Shown piece after piece: positions 1 through 10,788 of a DNA stretch of 64,000 nucleotides. The position numbers and the translations under genes are program-made. Source of the DNA: Arthrobotrys musiformis (lineage: Eukaryota; Ascomycota; Orbiliomycetes; Orbiliales; Orbiliaceae); contig JAVHJL010000007.1 of the NCBI GenBank assembly GCA_036971715.1, forward strand, positions 2,976,001 to 3,040,000. Reading direction: 5' to 3'. Position 1 is the stretch's first letter. Every line of letters starts with the position of its first letter. The notes below the pieces were generated by a model. That model was not told where the DNA came from and made no database searches. It saw nothing but the letters and a program-made list of their open reading frames with translations.

Positions 1-1
1 A

Positions 2-1423
2 TGCTCTCCCGTCGTCACCAACCAACCGGCCCCTCTTCCTCCCCTCTCCACCATCCCCGGTAACTTCCCTTCCGCCAAAAACGATGACGACGAAGCCGAA
101 ACAAAGCCGACAAAGCGGACCTCTCCGCTCGTCATCGTCCAAACCGGTGTCTTCTACTTCTTCTCCTGTGGCTGGTGCGGTATGACCGAGACCTCCAAGA
201 GAGTCCGCAAGGAGGCAGATATAGCCAACCAGTCCCTTCGCGAAAGATGGAGATACGAGGTGGAAAACCGACCGAAGGCTCTTCGGAAATTGATCAAAAC
301 CACTGCCGACAATGTCGAAACCAACATCGTTCCCTCCATCATGGCCCGTGTCTCCCACCATTACCACCACTACACCGGAACCGAGCAGACGAACACAAAA
401 CAAGGCGACGTCATGTCCATGGCTTCGTCGGATACCTATGCGCCTATGGCCTATTCCAGATGGCGACGACATGAGATTGTACGACCAAGGGAAGGCAGCC
501 AAGCCGCTCCTTTGATTCAAAACTTCGCTCAAGCGACAAGTGCGACACACAATCCCAATAGCGACCTGATGTGGATGATGGAACCACCTCCGGCACCGGT
601 ATGGAAGAGTGACGGGAAGCAGGCACCGAGGTTGGCACTGGCCGACGATGAAATGGTACAGGAGAACATCAAGCCGCGACTGGTGTCCAGACCGACCGCT
701 CCAAGCAAACCAAAGCCGACCATCATGAGGATCCCAACACTACCTTCGATCGAATCTTTGGCCAGCCGGGTTGCAGAGGAACAACAGCAGCAAGAGATTG
801 CAAACCTTCCAAGAATCCCACCTGCGGCTCTTCGAGGTTCGTTACCATCACACATCAACAGACGAATCTCTCGTCCTCAACCACTCGTCCTTGGCGAGGC
901 ATTCAAGGAGAATGCTTCTTCCCGTCAACCACAGCCATCGTCACCAACATCCCCTCCCTTCTCCGCCCCTGCTCGATCTCTCTCTTGGGAAACAACAACC
1001 GAAATCACACCTAGATCATCTAGCGAACGTGACTTCCACATCCACGGCTCGGACGGCGCGTCTTCTCCAACCACAATTTACTCCACCACCACCACGATCC
1101 CACGTCTTCGTTCCCCATCCCTCACAAAGGCTGCTTTGGCCTCGCGAGATGAGAACGGAAACATCGACCTCACACTGACATTCGGACCTAGGCGTTTGAG
1201 CGTCACCGCTCTCAACAATGCCACGACTACCACCCTGGCCGAGAGCAACGGTAGCACTCTCATGCTGGATAAGGTCCTCAGCGAGAGCTTCGATAAGGCC
1301 GTTGTTCCAATCGCTGATATTTCAGTTGTCGATTCGATCTCGCCGCCTAATTCTCCGCCAAGATCGCCAGGGTCGAGGGCTGCCAGGAGAAGAAGTATTC
1401 CTCTGACGGGGTTTAGAGTCTAG
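2..1423 (+). CDS. Unrecognised Ser/Pro-rich protein, 5' end outside window
   Basis: The frame is open from the first bases of the window to a TAG at 1421-1423, so the gene begins upstream; the first ATG in the window is at 182 (413 aa from there). The residues before that Met include a hydrophobic patch (VIVQTG-VFYFFSCGW), a possible membrane segment. After it comes a basic, charged stretch (about residues 1-60 from Met182) and then a long low-complexity region rich in Ser, Pro and Thr. The C-terminus is basic with an SPPNSPPRSPGSR-type motif that could be phosphorylated. I do not recognise a family. Codon use looks like real coding sequence and no intron is needed. It could be a fungal membrane-anchored or mitochondrial protein, but that is a guess. 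Confidence 0.7.
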   Translation, partial: CSPVVTNQPAPLPPLSTIPGNFPSAKNDDDEAETKPTKRTSPLVIVQTGVFYFFSCGWCGMTETSKRVRKEADIANQSLRERWRYEVENRPKALRKLIKTTADNVETNIVPSIMARVSHHYHHYTGTEQTNTKQGDVMSMASSDTYAPMAYSRWRRHEIVRPREGSQAAPLIQNFAQATSATHNPNSDLMWMMEPPPAPVWKSDGKQAPRLALADDEMVQENIKPRLVSRPTAPSKPKPTIMRIPTLPSIESLASRVAEEQQQQEIANLPRIPPAALRGSLPSHINRRISRPQPLVLGEAFKENASSRQPQPSSPTSPPFSAPARSLSWETTTEITPRSSSERDFHIHGSDGASSPTTIYSTTTTIPRLRSPSLTKAALASRDENGNIDLTLTFGPRRLSVTALNNATTTTLAESNGSTLMLDKVLSESFDKAVVPIADISVVDSISPPNSPPRSPGSRAARRRSIPLTGFRV

Positions 1424-2213
1424 AAAAACTAGGCTACCAAGCATTACTTTATTAAAGGGGGAATACCTATTGGTGGGTTCATAGTTAGGGGAGGTTAGCC
1501 TGCTTTTTGTTCCTTTCCTTTATATCCTGTTGCATTAAAAATCATCGTTTTTGTTACTACTATTGGGGGGTTCAGTTTTTGCATCTTGCATTTTTTTTGT
1601 TTCGTTTTCTTTCTTGGGAATTGGCGTTTTCGGTTGTATTATATTTCCCTTTTCCTTTGCATCCGGTTGCTGCATTCTGGGTTTATCCTTTCCGTTGGTC
1701 AACGATAGTATATTACTACTATTGAAAAAAGATTTGGTGGTGTCAAGATAGTTGAGCGAGAACCGGGGGTGTTTCTCTTCGTTTCCTTCCCCTTTTTTTT
1801 ACGAGGAAGCCATTTCTATCAAAGATCTGAAGATTTGCTTGTACCAGCTTGTGGCAATTATCTGATGATTCTATTTCTCTTAAACATTTTTTTTCTCTTT
1901 CCATAATTTACTTTTTTTTATATTTCGATTGTATATACCTATTTCATATAACCTTTTTCATCTTTTTTCTCCTTCACTTTTATTTTCACTTTTTTCTTCC
2001 TTTCTTGAGGGTATCCGTTTGGTATGGTTATGATTACAAAATGGGTATTCTTTCGAGTCTTTCTACTTTCTATCGTTGTATTTTTTTTTTTTAAGATGTT
2101 GGCATTAGATGTTATAGATTGAGCGTGGGGGAGTAGTATAGTAGTTAGCGTAGATAAGGCGGGAACAGGCGGATATGAGAATAAAACTTTTGATGGAGAT
2201 TATATGTTCTCAG

Positions 2214-2247
2214 GTCTTTAGTTATCTCGTAAGCCAGATGTCTTTAT
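2214..2247 (-). mobile_element. Micro-insertion, 18 nt, GAGATAA subtype
   Basis: The insert at 2222-2239 reads TTATCTCGTAAGCCAGAT. Its reverse complement matches the constant end of the 30-nt copies at 9823 and 38408 with one mismatch. It is flanked by GTCTTTAG (2214-2221) and GTCTTTAT (2240-2247), 7 of 8 identical. It looks like a 5'-truncated copy. Confidence 0.55.
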
Positions 2248-2773
2248 ACAAGTACACAGCTTTAAGGTGAAAATGCATGGTCTTCCTGCGAATTGGCCTC
2301 TAGAGCACGTCTGGCACTGGGGCTGGCACCGCTGGTGAGTCCGTCGGGAAGTCCAGCGGGACCTCGGCAGCATCAATTTCTTCTCGAAAACATTTTCGAT
2401 TATTGATATTAATATTAGTAACAGGCGTTTATTCAGTATGCAATAGCTCATGACCTAATAAAACATGTACACTATCATCAATGAAAGGACGATTGATTAC
2501 CACAGAGGGATTAAGCAGACTTGGGAGCCAGCTTGAAGGCGACTTAAAGGGTCTGTAGCGGACTTGAAGACCTTATAAGCTTAGTTTAACTAAAATCATA
2601 CTTCAACATCAACTCGTAAATCCACCAATTGCCCGTACGGTATTTAAATTAAAATTTCTAGGATGCAGCATAAAAAAAAAAACTTGTTTTTGTGTAAAGA
2701 TTTATTCTTTCACTAGAGGGGGCTCCGCAAGCTGCGCAGCACTCAAATCCGACTGAAATAGTACTGAACTGTA

Positions 2774-2809
2774 AATTGAACGAGTCTCGCGGTACCAGTC
2801 AATTGAGTT
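2774..2809 (-). mobile_element. Micro-insertion, degenerate
   Basis: The sequence AGTCTCGCGGTACCAGTC (2783-2800) has the family end in reverse orientation (GGTACCGCGAGACT). The flanking repeat is only AATTGA (2774-2779 and 2801-2806), so this is a weak or old copy. Confidence 0.35.
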
Positions 2810-2909
2810 CCTAATTAAACTATTTATTTAATAAAATTTATATCTATAAGCCTCTATTTCTTAATCAAAGCCCCTTCAAAACCTCTCCTTCAAAGCCTAA
2901 GCCTAAGAT

Positions 2910-2940
2910 ATTTGGTATGGTCTCGTACCCAGATTTGGTA
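2910..2940 (-). mobile_element. Micro-insertion, 15 nt, perfect 8-bp flanking repeat
   Basis: TGGTCTCGTACCCAG (2918-2932) is the exact reverse complement of the family core. ATTTGGTA stands on both sides (2910-2917 and 2933-2940). This copy is the shortest complete statement of the core. Confidence 0.7.
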
Positions 2941-3594
2941 GTTAAATACTTATATAAATATAAATTTACCTATAGTTACTAATAGGCAGGTAAGCAGGTA
3001 GATAAACCGAAACCCAAATTATTAAATAAACTAGTAGCTGGCAGGCCGTAATAACAACGATGATGAATGCCAAAAAATACCAACAAAAATAATACATCTT
3101 TTTATATGGGAAATTAAGGTCTCCCATAGCATTTTTTGCTGGGAAAAAGGGGGGCTCGGGCAGACAGGGGATTTCAGTAGAGACCCTCCTTTTCAGTCGG
3201 GCATGAAACACGGATCTATTGTTATATAAGAAGGATCTGTCAGATTATACTGCTCTGGATGGCATTTTGGATGGGAACGAGGCAAGTCCGGCGAAAGTTG
3301 GAGCTCGTGGTGAAAGTTGGTTTCGAAATCCAACAATTTACGTGTTGGCGTGACCATACACTATACGAATATGTGAACTGAACTGCAAAATCGTTATCAT
3401 GAACTTGAATTTATTTCTGTAAAATCATATCGCGATCCTAACTAGCTACTGAAAGATGACTGGATCTCTCATATATCCTTTACTGTGACAAATCTCGAGA
3501 ACTAAAAAAGAAGAAAGGCACAAATGCTCAGGCTTGATGCGACAAATTGGGTGGAGAGAGGGGAGGAGAGAAGACGCCTTAAGGAACCGTTTCT

Positions 3595-6500
3595 TTACAA
3601 TTGAATATTTTGCATTCTGGTATCGAGGTCTGTATCTCGAGTGACGCCCTGAACTGAAATATGGCTTTGTCCACCGATTTCGGCTCCACATTCGTTACAC
3701 CTTCCGATTCTCATGGGCTGGCCGCACTCCCCGACGGTGAACTGCATTAAAGCAATATTAACACCACTACAACTCTCCGAATATATATATACAATTAACA
3801 TGGGGGGAGGAACATACCTGATGGCCGTTAGGGCAAATATACCAATGTCCGGTTCCTCTAAACTCACGCTCCATAGCGTCGTAAATTTCCTTCATCTCCT
3901 TATCCGTCACAATTGAATAAAACTCCGCGCCTCTAATAAACTTGATCGATTCCTCCACGTCTCCCTTCAGGCGCTGACCACTAGGTATTAAATCGCAGAT
4001 GCCCAAACACTCTTCCAGATCGTTGAGTGCCGCCTCTCGTACCGCCGCGTCATCTTCGCCGGGTAGCAAACCCGCTACTCTCATAGTTTTATCTCCGATC
4101 TCATCTCGATGCTTGAGGGCTAAAGCCACGAATCTAGCCAGTATGATCCGGGTTTGTACCTCTATCAACTGCTGTCTCCGATCCTTACACGCCACGACCA
4201 ACTTGCTCGCATAGGGGATGGCAGCAGTTGTCTCCATCGCTATTCTGCCCCACATTCCCTTCCTGAGCCGTTCCGAGGTCGAGGGTTTACGAGCAATAAT
4301 ATCCATATCGCAGAGTCGAAGGAAATTCACGCGGAGTTCCTGGTACGCGCCTTCGATGCCGAAGCGGTATTGCACGACCGAAGGGTTGTAGGTTTCTGGA
4401 TCTAGTTCGTATTTTTTGCAGGCGCGTATGGCGAGTTCGTGGACGAGGTGGTAGGGTTGTTCCTCTGTCAGGACTCTTTTGTTGTATTCCATCAGTCTGT
4501 TTTGGAGGTTGACGAGGGTTTGGTGACGGCGGATGAGGCTATTTGAGTTTAGTTAGTTTGCACTTGGGATGGATAAATATGGAGGGGGTTTGTACGTACA
4601 CTATGTTATTGGCTGCATTGAAGTCGCCTCGTGAGTTCTCGAGAATATCCTGGAGGGAGTCCGCATCCCTGACGAGGCTGATTAAAGTCTGGTTTGAAGC
4701 TAAAGTAAACTGTCTAATAGAATTCTGCAATTGAGCCTTCTTGACAATCTCGTTGTATCTTGTCGATGCTGTATGCGGAGCTCTACAATCGGGACATCGT
4801 GGAATCGCAGGTTCAGATTTCTCCTGCATATATCTCTGCGTAATCTTCCACCCTTCCGGCGAGTCGAATTCAAAAAAGTCCTTCATGTTGGCGATACCAT
4901 CGAAAGAACTGACGGAGTAGAAGTGGCCGCAGGGGAGGAATATCATTGGTTTATCCGCTTGTTCGCGATAAGTCTCGAACTCCAACATGTCGACTATGGA
5001 GTCTAGGATTTTATCGGCACCGCAGACACGGCAGAATCTTATATCCGGGCAGGCCTCTCCGCAGAGGGAGGGGCATTGATGCCCGCAGGCGAGGAGTTTG
5101 GTGCATAACTGATCGCAAGGGAGGATATTGCAGGAAACTCCACAGGGCATGATGCACCGTTTGTGCTCACATCCGAGGGTACATTGTTCTGCACACGGAG
5201 GGCAAGGGTCTTTGCACTTGCTACTGCACCTCGAATGTTGACAGAATATCGTGCACGCCTTATAGCACAATCCGCAGGGATCGTCGCCATGGCATTTTCG
5301 ACCGCAAGAGTGGTTACAAGTATTGAACGGCTTTTTGCAGATTTTTTGGCATTCGCCGTGTTTGGTTTCGAAGGTATCTGGTTTCTCGGCCACTGGTTTT
5401 CGACAGTCCATGCATCGATGCCGGCAGGAATGGCCGCAGGGAAGGGTCGCTCCGCAAATTGCAGTACAGCGGAAGTCCTTGGTGACGTCGCGGGCGCATT
5501 CTACTGAAACGGTGTGGTTGCAACCAGGAGTTATTTTGTGAACAGCGACTCTACAGTAGTGTTCTTCAATCTTTTGGTGTCGATTGCACGGCATTTGGGT
5601 AACTTTATGCCCGCACTTCAATGAGATATCCCTGATGGTCACCATGCAGGGCGGACAGGGTTGGCCGCATTTTCCGACACATTCATGTTCACAGCCTACG
5701 AGCTCCTTGGGGCAGGGTTCGGGGCAACTTGATATCTCGTGTAGAGTGGCAGAATGGCATTTTGAAAGACACGCATGGCCGCATTTCAACCGCCATTCGC
5801 ATCGCACGCTGCATCCACCTTCCGGGGCGTATGTGATGAAGTCTTCTTTGGAAGAGGCGAGGATCTGGGTATCCTTGTGGCGGTCGCATTGCAATTCGAG
5901 TGCATTGCCTAGACAATCGTTGAGGTTCATTTGATTGATCACGTTGGACCACATTGGGACTGATCCTGCTGTATTTGCGTCACCGATAATAAACATTCCC
6001 CATTTTGCACGACTATATAATAGATGTTAGAGTACTAGAGCAGGAGTGCGTGGGGATTGTCACATATGTTATATATTACCTTAGGAGGACGTTGATACGG
6101 TTACTCGTTTTGAGGAAGCCGCACTGGTGTTCTTGGTTACTCCGTACGAGGGAGATGATGACTACATCCGCCTCTTCGCCCTATATATTTCGACTTTGTT
6201 AGTATGCAATTGCTGATGTGGAGAAGCCTTCGTGGATACTTGCCTGAAAATTATCGATGGTTGCAATCCTGACGGCAGCATCAAGGGTTGACTTCCGAAT
6301 CATGGATTTTGGCTGCAAGTCCTCCGGTTTTTTCTCCTCTCCGTGGGCGTCGTCTTCGTCGCCAAGGAAGCCCTTTGCCTCATCTAAGGCTTCCTGATCC
6401 CTACTCCCAACGACGATTTCCATGATATTTCCTAGTAATCTTCTAAGCCTAGACATTTGTCCGAGGTAAGGCGTCAAAACAGCGATTTGTTTCTCTTTGA

Positions 6501-9500
6501 AGACGCCTTGGTGTAGAAGATGGGTTACTAGTGAAATAACTATCTCTTGCTCGAATTCATTAGTAAACGAAGTTGAAGCCTTGATAGCGTCACCTTTTGA
6601 GTCCGGATGCGTATGGTTCATCCAGAATAATCTCTTCTTCATCCCCGGGATTGGTGGGTAATTTGGAACAGTGTCTAGAAGACCAGGATAGGTTTTGATC
6701 CTGATGAGGTCTGCAATAGTAGGGTGCATTCGGCGCTGGGTGTTAAGACTGGCTATTGGGAACTTCAAGCCTAGGTTTCCATATGTCTGCTGAACGAGCC
6801 TTTCAAACAGTGAGACGTCTAGACGATATGATTGTCCTTTTTTGCTTTCGACGGAGAGATCGTAATTTGCTACGTGGGGTCGAAGTTGCTCGTGGTCGCC
6901 GATTAGGATCATGTGTTCTATCGACGGGATGAGTGTTGTTATTGTATGCGCTTCGAGGATTTCTACGGGGTGTACAGACAGTTAGAGGGGCTTATATTCA
7001 AAGATTTTGATCGAGGGGTCGATATTTTACCTCCGGCTTCTTCGCAAAACAAAACCTTTGCTCGAACCCTCCCCAGCATATTAGCATGACCGGCTAAGCT
7101 AGAGGTGGTCACGCCGATAATATCTGCCCCTTGTAGCAACCGCCTATCCCTTTCGTTCTTGAGGTTCAATAGCTTTTCACTCTTAAAGCGATGTTGTTTT
7201 GTAACATCTGCAAGGCCCGCAATAGCATTTCGTAGGACCTCGGACTTCCAATAGTTAAGAACCGCATAAATCTCGGTCGGGGTCAAGGACCAAGGGTCTT
7301 GGGTGCTAGCTAGGATGGACTGAGCGGACCTCGTGATATTTCCTGGCCTTGCTCTCCACTTCCAAGCGGTGAAGCGTTTCTTTTTGGTACCATGGTGGAC
7401 CTCCCATCCTTCGTCGTCCTGATTCCTCTGAAATAGCGCCCTGAAATACCTGGGGTGGTATTGTCGGAGATATGCGCGGAGAGGTTTTTCAGAGTCTATT
7501 TCGGTGAGGGTTTCGCAGTACTCATCTGCTTCCATTGCTAGTCTTCTAGTTTTGTTTTTCAGTTCCCAGATCTCTTTTCTTTCGACCCGAGTGTTTTCGG
7601 TTGCTTGTACGAGGTTCTTTAGAAGATATCCATCAAGTCTTTCTGATTTGGACTGAGAACCCAGGCGTACAATATTGTTGATACCGGTATCAAGGAGGTG
7701 CTCGAGGAATTGATCGAGCGCATGGTTGGTGTAACATCTATTTATGTGTCAGATATATATACATAAAGATATAACGGTATAGCTACCTAGGTATATATAG
7801 AGATGCGTCGACTTACACACAAAGCACTGGCCCCAAGCGTGCTTTTACTTTATTGGCGAGTAAGACCTTCACGATCTTGGTCCCAACGAAACTTTTTCCG
7901 GTTCCCGGAGGCCCTTGGATTAAACCAACTTCGCGGGAAAGGGCTTTCACGAGTGAACGCGCTTGCCCCTCGTCGAGAGTTGTATTGTCGAGTAACGTTT
8001 TTATGTCGAAGTCATGTGCTGCAGCAGGGTGAAGACGCACTGGAACATTAGGTCGGATATCCAAAATCGACCTCAAATCAAAGAAGAAATCGGGGCTCGA
8101 AGCGTACGGCGGTGGCCGTACGTCGACTAGAGATTCATCCGCGATGGATCGTTGGTAATTGAGCGATGGGTCTGGGGCAAGCCAACCGATGAATGGTATC
8201 GACTGAGTCTTATTTATACGCTTCTGCAGGCCTTGTAGGATGGGACGAAACGCTGCTAACAGAGTTTTGGGAAATTCGATTAAATCTATCTTGGAAGAAT
8301 CCAAGGAGCCAGAGTAGCGTAGTCTAGATAACCACTCGACATCGGCTTCTCGAACATCGTTGGCGAAACTCAAGGTGATTCCGGCACGAAGAGGATGCCC
8401 CGCCAGTGTTGATAACTTTCTATCCGGACCGTTTTGGTCTCGCGGACCGTTTCTATTTTCGGTATTATCTTCATCCTGGTTTGGGATGTCGACTCGGATA
8501 TCTCCCTCGGTCACATATCTGTCGGCGACTGTGAAGAAGACTGATTCGTTTTTTTCATTCAGGATACACACGAGTGAACTGAGGGAGAGGAAATCCTCAT
8601 TTCTCCACCATTCCCATCTCGTCCGGTCGTCGGGGAATATCATCGGTTGATCAAATGTAATACCTACTTTCAAGCCCTTAAGGACATCAAAGGTGATACT
8701 CTCAACGCTGACATTTTGGTGGATTAGGACCGCGACGCCAGCAGTGAAAAATCTTTTCAGCCCATCATTCCTTCGTCTCCTAGAACCTTGGAGAACTTCC
8801 AAGTTCCCACGATTTTCAATGATTTGACGAAGAGATTCTCGTAGACAGCCAATGCTATCCTCGCGAAGGAGTCGGAATTGGGAATCAAGAAGTTTCTGGT
8901 TCCTGTCCTGTAGAACCGTCTCTGCTCCAACTTGGGGCAGATATTCGGGTATGTCGGATCTGATTTCTTCTGCGGTAGGCAGAATAAGGATGTTTGCGAT
9001 TGAAGCGTGGTCGTTGTCATGCCTTGGACCTTTCTCCGATAGGTTTCCTGGTAACCTTATCGTGCTTTGGATTGCTGGGTGAAGGGTAGGATTTGTAACC
9101 CCTTCCCCCCCTCCTTGGCCAGCCGATGCGGGCTGAGTAGGGATCAAAGAAGGTATTTGCTCGCCGAGTTCCAGTTGTTCATTTATGATTTTGAAGTTCT
9201 GGTGGATATTTCGCATCGTTGGATTTTCAAGGAGGTTTTGCTCTTTAGCTTGAAGAAGAGCTTCTCTTGCGATCTCTTTTACCCCGTCCTGGACCATTGC
9301 GCCGGAATTCATATTAATCATGTACCTTAGCGCCGAAGGAATCATTGGGAACACCTTTAGATACTCATCCGGGTTATTCATCATCAAAGTCCTCGAAAGC
9401 GATAGAATCTTTCTGAAGAATTTGATACCACGAGTACCAGCATGGCCATAGATGATGTTGTAAATTGTACCCGCGTATCTTTCCATGACAATGGAGTTTT

Positions 9501-10089
9501 GAAACTCGGTGTTAGTGATAATTTTTAGGAATGGGATGGCATGGGTTATAAGGTTGAGGTTTAGCCCCCCAGCGGCACCGTCGTAGGACAAGTTCGCATC
9601 CAGAAGCTGGCGTATGTGCTCTAAATTTTTGTCGTCAGCTAGCTCTTTGATCACTTCTTGGACTGTCCCGACGTCTTTATTTGTGATAATCCCCAGCGCC
9701 CCTTCGAGGAAAATTTTCATTTGCAGCGGTGAATAGGGACTGGGGACCCTGCAGACTTTCCTCCAAAGATCTAAAGGGTCAATAACGGTATTTGAGGTCG
9801 TCGCCTGAGGAGTGGAGGGGGTAGACACAGTAGCATCTGGTTTACGAGATAAGGAGGGGGTGGATTCGAGGGATGCAATGGTAGCCTGGTGGCCTGGTAC
9901 CGTGGGTCGTGCGGCCTTCGATCCACCCAAGTAGTGACCGTGAGCACACTTCTTCCCCCAGCGGCACTTTCCCGATCGCTGATATTCTCTGCATGCCTCC
10001 ACCAAGTTTTCCTGATGCACAAATCTGCATTTCGTACCCTTTTTGCATCTTTTCTCTCGCCATTCGAAGCAAACCTTCGCATTCGACAT
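3595..10089 (-). CDS. ZNFX1-type SF1 RNA helicase with CCCH, NF-X1 and RZ zinc fingers
   Basis: Joined minus-strand exons 10089-7817, 7737-7031, 6962-6244, 6180-6080, 6012-4600, 4538-3818 and 3741-3595 give 2026 aa. Two CCCH fingers lie at about residues 7-53. The SF1 helicase shows Walker A GPPGTGKS (726-733), CYTNHALDQF after the first junction, a Walker-B-like CEEAG (about 989-993), NFQGEEADVVIISLVRSN (from 1231) and SRAKWGM. Cys/His-rich NF-X1 repeats follow (about 1300-1600). An RZ finger closes the protein (CPNGH, then GECG and CNECG). This order is that of animal ZNFX1 and its fungal relatives. Established knowledge: relatives include S. pombe Hrr1 and Neurospora SAD-3, which act with RNA-dependent RNA polymerase in silencing; the same role here is inference. 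The start is the ATG just before the first CCCH finger. Intron 3 (6181-6243) has a GC donor. Exon 1 carries two in-frame micro-insertions (8425-8452 and 9814-9861). Confidence 0.93.
8425..8452 (-). mobile_element. Micro-insertion inside helicase exon 1, 8 nt with 10-bp repeat
   Basis: CGGACCGTTT occurs at 8425-8434 and again at 8443-8452, separated by TGGTCTCG, the terminal 8 nt of the family. The gain is 18 nt, six codons, in frame. In the protein it shows as a repeated NGP (NGPRDQNGPD, about residues 546-555). Confidence 0.6.
9814..9861 (+). mobile_element. Micro-insertion inside helicase exon 1, 30 nt with perfect 9-bp repeat
   Basis: GGAGGGGGT occurs at 9814-9822 and 9853-9861. The 30 nt between (9823-9852, starting AGACACAG and ending TTTACGAGATAA) recur exactly at 38408-38437. 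The gain of 39 nt keeps the reading frame. The encoded protein has a duplicated STPS motif around residues 77-92. Confidence 0.75.
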
Positions 10090-10741
10090 GGTGGAAAGAT
10101 GCCCGAAAGCTTGGTACTATGCAATACTGAATATTCTAGTGGGGAGTCAAGAGGGAAGTTTGTTGGTGACTGAAGTCTTTTGACGGAAACTCTTTGATGT
10201 GTGTGATCGATGTGTCAATGTACCGGCGGTTGGTCACAGTTATTTCTGTCGAGAGGCTGGTTTGCACGTGGTGGCTCAGTAACTAAGTACCCAGCTACTA
10301 ATTCCGGATGCTCAAGGGATCGAGGAGAATGAATGCGAGGTTCTCCAAAGGCTCCTTGAGTCGTTCTAGGGCTTCAAGAGCCTCGTGACACGCATTAGTT
10401 CTAGGAGTCTAGATCAAGAGGGGCCAAGAGGACGTGATATCGTGACAGGAATACAGGTATGGTTTCCCTCCTCAGCTCTGGAATACATTCAACCTGCAGT
10501 GGGGTACGTATCAAGGGTGGTAGAATAGCTTGGACACGCCGACACAATACTATCCGGTTCCATAGCTATAGTATCAGATAATCTATGTTCTAGAAACCCG
10601 GTGGTCTGACCGGATTGCCAACTGCGGCCTGGCAGTCCACCTCTCGGATATTTTATCGTGGGCTCCGCTTCACTTACATGGAAGTTTGGGTGGTAACTTA
10701 AGTTACGGATATGTGTATATATAATGATGCCTTATACTCGT

Positions 10742-10788
10742 ATTGGGCTGGTCTCGCGGTGCCGGACAACACGAAGTTCACATTGGGC
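10742..10788 (-). mobile_element. Micro-insertion, 33 nt, 7-bp flanking repeat
   Basis: ATTGGGC at 10742-10748 and 10782-10788 encloses 33 nt beginning TGGTCTCGCGGTGCCGG. Read on the minus strand it ends CACCGCGAGACCA. Upstream of the core it shares a TTCGTG-TTGTCCGG-like stretch with the longer copy at 44571. Confidence 0.6.

Larger units (their letters stand above)
1424..3594. other. Gene-free interval with T-rich and AT-rich stretches
   Basis: Just after the stop the plus strand is strongly T-rich to about 2095 (runs of 6-10 T), plausibly 3' UTR. From about 2570 to 3060 the DNA is AT-rich with short degenerate ORFs only. Three copies of the micro-insertion family (around 2214, 2774 and 2910) lie here. 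I see no gene. Confidence 0.6.
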
